Notes under the pieces: model-generated | Told to the model about the DNA's origin: nothing | What the model saw: the letters and a program-made list of their open reading frames with translations, nothing else | Databases searched by the model: none | Program-made: the position numbers and the translations under genes | Shown here: piece after piece, positions 59,657 to 64,000 of the stretch | Numbering within the stretch: position 1 is the first letter of the stretch | Layout of the letters: the number at the start of each line of letters is the position of its first letter | From: Sparassis latifolia | Taxonomy: Eukaryota > Basidiomycota > Agaricomycetes > Polyporales > Sparassidaceae | Length of the DNA stretch: 64,000 nt | Assembly (NCBI GenBank): GCA_018466975.1 | Contig: JAENRS010000021.1 | Location: 1-64,000, forward strand | Direction: 5' to 3'

Positions 59657-60613
59657 TCATCGAGATATTCCCAGGTCGTTGAAAAGCGATTCCGAGAGGT
59701 TACCCGAGATTACGTCCACTAGCTCCGAAAAAACCGCTGCAAGAACGTTAGAAATAAAACGCTGGTTAAGTCGGGTTAGAGAAGTAGATGTTACGAGCGA
59801 GCAGGGTTGATAACTACCTGGTGGGAGATACTGAAGTACGCCCGAACTTCAGCCATGACACTGAGCTCGGTGTTGTACAGCGGCATGTCCGCCATGCCCC
59901 TTCTCATGGAGTCGTACGTTTGTGCGAATCGATATTTAATGGCGCGCAGTTCTAAGTCACTGCCAACTTTATGCATAGTCTCCAAATGTACCAATTTCAG
60001 CACGAGGTCCAATGCCTTCTGAGAGGCGGTGTTGACTACTTCGGCCGCAATATTTCTAGGGAATGGTCAGAAGATGTATTAGCAAAGATGATAAGACCAT
60101 ACACACGTTACGTCCAACCGTAACAGCGGGAATGTGCCAAAATAAACAATTATAAGCGCATCAAGCTCTCGCCGAGCCGTCTCTGCAGTTTTCTCCACGC
60201 ATAGATAGGCACAATTCTTCCAATCCTGCTGGAAACTCTCAATCAAGGCTACCTTGGTGGCGTTGGGAACGCTCCCGGTAGCTCCCGAGTTGTGTATCTA
60301 ATAACATATTAAAATTGTACATTGCAAAGTTGTGGATGATATCGACGCACTTGTTGATTTCCTTCCGAAAATCTTCGAGGAAGACAGCTTGACAAGGATC
60401 AATATCAACTTCATCCTCAGGCTCGCATAGGGATGGCGGGACGACGGCAGCAGATAGATATTCTTCGCCATTTGCGTATGGTAAAAAGCGCGGGAATGTC
60501 ATCCGAATATTGCGCTTGAAATCATCGTGCACACGATTTATAGTTGCATGAACGCGCGACTCAAGCGGAGAGTCATGAAACAAATGGCATAGATGGGAAG
60601 TGAAGGAATTCAT
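59657..60613 (-). pseudogene. dynamin stalk/GED-only gene copy with frameshift
   Basis: Resembles the stalk and GTPase-effector domain of dynamins, without a GTPase domain. Readable parts: FKRNIRMTFPRFLPYANGEE; AVFLEDFRKEINK; TRELPG; then, one base out of frame, SVPNATKVALIESFQQDW; KALDLVLKLVHLET; TELSVMAEVRAYFSISHQ; RFISNVLAAV; stop at 59657. The frame break at about 60273 is a one-base deletion in a Gly codon, since the paralog at 61698 reads RELPG-RVPSAIKAALVESF without interruption. Introns match the paralog in position. The 5' end may extend to about 60820. A functional product is unlikely unless the break is a sequencing error. Confidence 0.65.
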
Positions 60614-60820
60614 AATATCAGACAGGATGATGTGTGGGGAGATAGTATCGCCTGAGGAAACGCCATCAAGTAGTGGTCGAAGTTCCGGGCTAAGACCTGG
60701 TCTGAGGTGGTTAGATTAGACATACCCCAAGATGCACATAACTTGCCTGGGATTTGGTCACATTCACAACCCATAGGGATATAGTCTGATGGTCTAGAAG
60801 GAGGGTTGAATCAGCGGTCA

Positions 60821-61227
60821 TGACTGCTGCGTGAGGATTTCCTTACTTGCGCATGTTGGACAACAACGTATGAGAGACAGCCCGCTCATTCCTAGCGGTC
60901 TTATATACTCTTGGGGTGGGTGGAGAAATCTATACAACAAAGAGTCACCCGAAACAAAGGTTCGCTCTGAACAAAGGTAAACAAAGGTTCACTCTGAACA
61001 AAGGTTCGCTAACAATGACGAGCGGTGAGCCGCTCAATGCCGCAGCACCAAGGAAGACCCATTTGGACACTCCCAAGCACAGTTGCAGTTATAATCAAGA
61101 AAGGCGGTGGGCAATCCTGAGGCAGAGATGGCGGTAATCAGTTTCCCATTGTTCAGTGGGCTCAAGGCAGGTGGAAAATGGCCATGGTGTACTTAGTGTT
61201 AACAAACGGAAGCTGATCTTCAGGTCG
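60821..61227. other. intergenic, no gene seen
   Basis: Contains a short direct repeat of (ARACAAAGGTTCRCT) type at 60953-61010. No gene. Confidence 0.5.
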
Positions 61228-61600
61228 TCAGTGATAGTATTGTGCATAAGAGCCTACAATCACGTCTGCAGTTTCCGAGCCGAGGAAGGCTGAGCATGTC
61301 GGACGATGACAATAAAGACGGTTCGCATTAGAAAATTCAACCGCCTTCGCCTCGAACGAAGCAGATAGTTCTGCACCAAGGTAGCATCGAATTTCGTTAA
61401 AGGCAAAGGGTTGCTGACAGCACCTCGGTGGGAAGAGTGACTCGTCCACTATTGCGGAGCGGAAAAGATCCATGAGACATCCTACATCGTAGAAATGACC
61501 GCAGGGTGCACGGATTTCCACTCCATCTATGCGATCGGTACATATGACACATTCTTCCCGCCTATTATCATTTCTACCCACACTACAGAGATACAGATTT
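61228..61600 (-). pseudogene. truncated RING/IBR E3 ligase fragment
   Basis: The frame reads CVICTDRIDGVEIRAPCGHF, then YDVGCLMDLF, SLFPPRCCQQPF and RLYCHRPTCSAFLGS. This is the RING1 zinc site (CxxC...CxH...C...CC) and the first two Cys of the IBR domain of RBR-type ubiquitin ligases. The coding part ends 61228 after the first IBR ligands. No further IBR or RING2, including its catalytic Cys, is found in the next 400 bp. It is probably a 5' or internal fragment, with an acceptor near 61583. Confidence 0.7.
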
Positions 61601-61697
61601 GCTAATGCGAAAAGGTAAAGTACATATGAAGGGCTGCGAGGACGTGTGAGCGTAAAGACGTACTGTATGAATTGCAACGACAAGATGTTGGAACCGA

Positions 61698-62845
61698 TCA
61701 TTGCCAACGTGCAATAAGCTGTGCACACTTAGCATCCGCATCCGGCGAGTTCAGACCCAGCTGACCCAGAAGAGATTCCTCAAGGATGTCAGGGATAGCG
61801 TAGACAAGTTCTGATTCTACTGCTGAGATCACGTTAGAAATGAAGCGCTGTGGAGCCAGATCAGAGACATAGACATAATACGAGCGACTGAGATACCTAC
61901 ACGGTGCGAGATTGTAAAGTACGCCCCAATTTCAGCCATGATGCTGAGCTCGGTGCTGTACGCCGAGATATCGCCCATACCTTCTCTCAAGGAGCTGTAC
62001 TGCTCCGCAAATTGATGTTGAATGGTATGGAGTTCCAACTCGCTGCCAACCTGGGGTATGGTCTCTAGTTGAACCAGCTTGAGAACGAGGTCCAATGCAT
62101 TCTTGGTTGCAGCATTGATGACTCTAGCCACGGCATTTCTAAGAACAAGTCAGAATACACATTAACTAACATTGTAAGTCCATACGCCGCGTTACCTCCG
62201 ACCGCGAGGCACGGAAATGAGTTAAGATGTCCCACTACCAACCCGTTAAGGCCCAGCCGAACTGATTCCGAGACTTTCGTCAAGCATTCACGGGCATATC
62301 CCTTCCAGTCCCGTTGGAAACTTTCTACCAAAGCCGCCTTAATGGCGCTAGGCACCCTCCCAGGCAACTCTCTGGTGAGATATGGATAAGAATTGGTCCA
62401 CACAATTCTCGCATGAATTCACGTACTTATTGATTTCTATTCGAAGGTCTTGAAGGAAAATAGCCTCATGGAGACTAGTCTCGTCCACATATCCAGGCTC
62501 GAGTATGGGTGGGAGGGTTACAGCAGCGGTTTCGTATTCTTCAATGCTTGCATATGGCAAAAAGCGCGGGAAGGTCTTGCTAATGTCCCGCTTGAAAGCA
62601 TCATATAAATCCTTGTCCCACCGCAGAAACTGCTCGTCTTGGAGTAAGTGGCGCACACGAAGAATAAAAGAATCGATGATCTTCGGCAGCGATGAGACAT
62701 CACTTGACGGAGTGTGGGAAGATGTCGGTGGGAGCTTAGTATCTAGCACAGAGGGGCAGTAGAGGATGATTAGAGGTATCACGACACAGCTGAGACGTAA
62801 CTTGCCTGCAGTGTGATTACTGTGAGTGAGTATGCTGCTCGACAT
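61698..62845 (-). CDS. dynamin-like stalk/GED protein without GTPase domain
   Basis: An apparently intact gene for the C-terminal half of a dynamin-like protein. Parts in order: FKRDISKTFPRFLPYASIEE; EAIFLQDLRIEINK|ELPGRVPSAIKAALVESF, across an intron at 62372-62426; GYARECLTKVSESVRLGL; KNALDLVLKLVQLET; TELSIMAEIGAYFTISHR, then an intron at 61848-61900; RFISNVISAVESELVYAIPD; LGLNSPDADAKCAQLI; stop at 61698. RELPG and MAE.GAYF are hallmarks of the dynamin stalk and GED. No G1-G4 GTPase motifs lie upstream. It could interfere with, or assemble into, dynamin oligomers, or simply be a remnant. The start ATG at 62845 is uncertain. It pairs with the copy at 59657. Confidence 0.65.
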
Positions 62846-64000
62846 GATCCAGTGCCTATGCAGTATCCTGAATGGGAAGCCAAATGAGCGGAGGGCTTCT
62901 ACGTAGCGAGGATAAGTCTCCTACAAGCAATGACTGGTAGGAAGAACACGGCTCGCTTCAAGAGGTCTCTTATCTCTTATCGTTGAACAATATGAGCGGC
63001 GTGTGAAGGGAAATATTTTCGGAAAGCATGACTCACGGCTTCGGAGCATGCATGGAATTTCTCTTCACAGCCAAGAAAATATATAGCCGTTATAGACTCC
63101 ATTGTTCGCAAGAGGCGTACGGAAACAAAATAGTTGACATCCCAGATTTTCATTCCGCGCGCGTCCTGATAGTTCAGATTCCGATGGTTGCTTCGAAATT
63201 TCCGATATCGGTGGTCATTGTATCAACGCGATGCGGCGTAAACGTCATTCCGCCGCTAAGAAGGATCTTTCATTTTGTTGGCACCGATACAGTCTAGGGT
63301 GAAGTACAATTAGCTCAGTGTTATCGGTGACGGTGATATGCGAATTGACCTGGTAGTGCGAGTTTTCTTCCGCCGCAGATGCTGATTCTACACAAAACTG
63401 TTATTTGATATTGAAGGCTGACACGGTTTTTAACATCTTGTTCCCTTGCTAAGAACGGATTTGAGAAAAGCTTCGCCCCATAAGAAAGATTTATGCTACC
63501 TGAAACAACAGGCGCTTCGCGCTCACAGCGTTCGCGGTCGGCCTTGCGGCACTCCTACCGACCCCTCTCAAGCCGTAGTGTAACCGCAAGGCCGACCGCG
63601 AACGTAAGCGCTGTGAGCGCGAAGCGGAGGCACAGAGAAGGCTGAGGTGCCCGGAAGCGTCTAGGCTGGCACGTCTGGCGCCAGCGAGGATGCAACTGCG
63701 AAGAGCGTATCAGCTGGCAGGTCTAAGACGAGGGCGAAACGTGCTTCCGTATCAACTCCCGCGCAGGAGCCCGGGGTGGTACAAAATGTCGACCACCGGC
63801 AGCCATTCAGAATGCGTCGTTGAACACGGCCATACCCCCACTTCATTCCCACCGTGGCGGTCGTGGTCGCCAACTTGCAGTTAATAGCACTTGGGCTTAG
63901 AGGAAGAGGTCCACTGTTCTGATCACTGTAGGTGAGGGTCATGAAGACCATGTAATGACTGTAGGGTATGAGAGGGGAGTGAGATAACCAGGTAAAGCAA
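62846..64000. other. intergenic, no gene seen
   Basis: No supported gene. It holds the hairpin at 63513-63626. Confidence 0.45.
63513..63626. repeat. long imperfect hairpin
   Basis: Arms 63513-63549 and 63584-63626 pair as an 18-bp stem (CGCTTCGCGCTCACAGCG) and a 19-bp stem (TTCGCGGTCGGCCTTGCGG). Six unpaired bases (63603-63608) separate the stems on the right arm, and the loop is 34 bp. GC-rich arms of this length are typical of foldback or MITE-type elements. No clear target duplication was seen. Confidence 0.85.

Noticed and set aside
1..64000. CRISPR arrays, operons, rRNA or tRNA genes
   Set aside because: The window is eukaryotic. No regularly spaced repeat array, rRNA segment or convincing tRNA cloverleaf was seen.

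Overview
The window looks like nuclear DNA of a basidiomycete fungus (Agaricomycetes, polypore-like). Genes are cut by many short introns of about 45-70 bp with GT...AG ends. The families are also typical of mushroom-forming fungi: FunK1 'fungal-type' protein kinases, an F-box/LRR protein, a DUF6534 membrane protein, stand-alone dynamin stalk/GED proteins and a salicylate-hydroxylase-like FAD monooxygenase. The species cannot be named from sequence alone. Exon boundaries below were spliced by hand from GT...AG signals, reading-phase agreement and alignment between the paralogs inside the window.

About 3.5-47.7 kb is a cluster of eleven FunK1 kinase loci. From left to right they are: a strongly decayed relic (3.5-4.5 kb, -), a 5'-truncated copy (4.7-6.2 kb, -), a full-length copy with one frameshift (7.2-10.6 kb, -), and intact genes at 12.2-14.8 (-), 18.9-21.5 (+), 22.1-24.6 (-), 26.2-28.6 (-), 30.9-33.3 (-), 37.5-39.8 (-), 41.3-43.8 (+) and 44.8-47.7 kb (-). 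The nine full-length copies share one four-exon plan with introns at the same three places. They fall into close pairs. The convergent pair at 18.9-24.6 kb is mirrored by the convergent pair at 41.3-47.7 kb, which suggests an inverted block duplication. Eight of the nine full-length copies carry a CACGTG box 100-235 bp before the start codon, and four of these also carry ACGCGT closer to the start. The gene at 30.9-33.3 kb has Asn in place of the catalytic Asp. An F-box/LRR pseudogene (16.7-18.2 kb), an intact nine-exon FAD monooxygenase (35.1-37.0 kb) and a 543-bp MITE-like element (34.2-34.75 kb) are interspersed.

From 48 to 64 kb the region is repeat-rich and holds broken genes: a minisatellite, dispersed repeats, a 3' piece of a Rab-like GTPase, a 5' piece of a Per1/PGAP3 gene, a truncated RING/IBR gene and two dynamin stalk/GED copies, one of them frameshifted. 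Two genes here look intact: a 100-residue HicA-like single-domain protein (50.0-50.5 kb) and a DUF6534 seven-helix membrane protein (55.5-57.5 kb).

The first 3.4 kb is GC-rich and holds no recognisable gene. Overall the window reads as a fast-changing accessory region built by duplication and decay of signalling genes.
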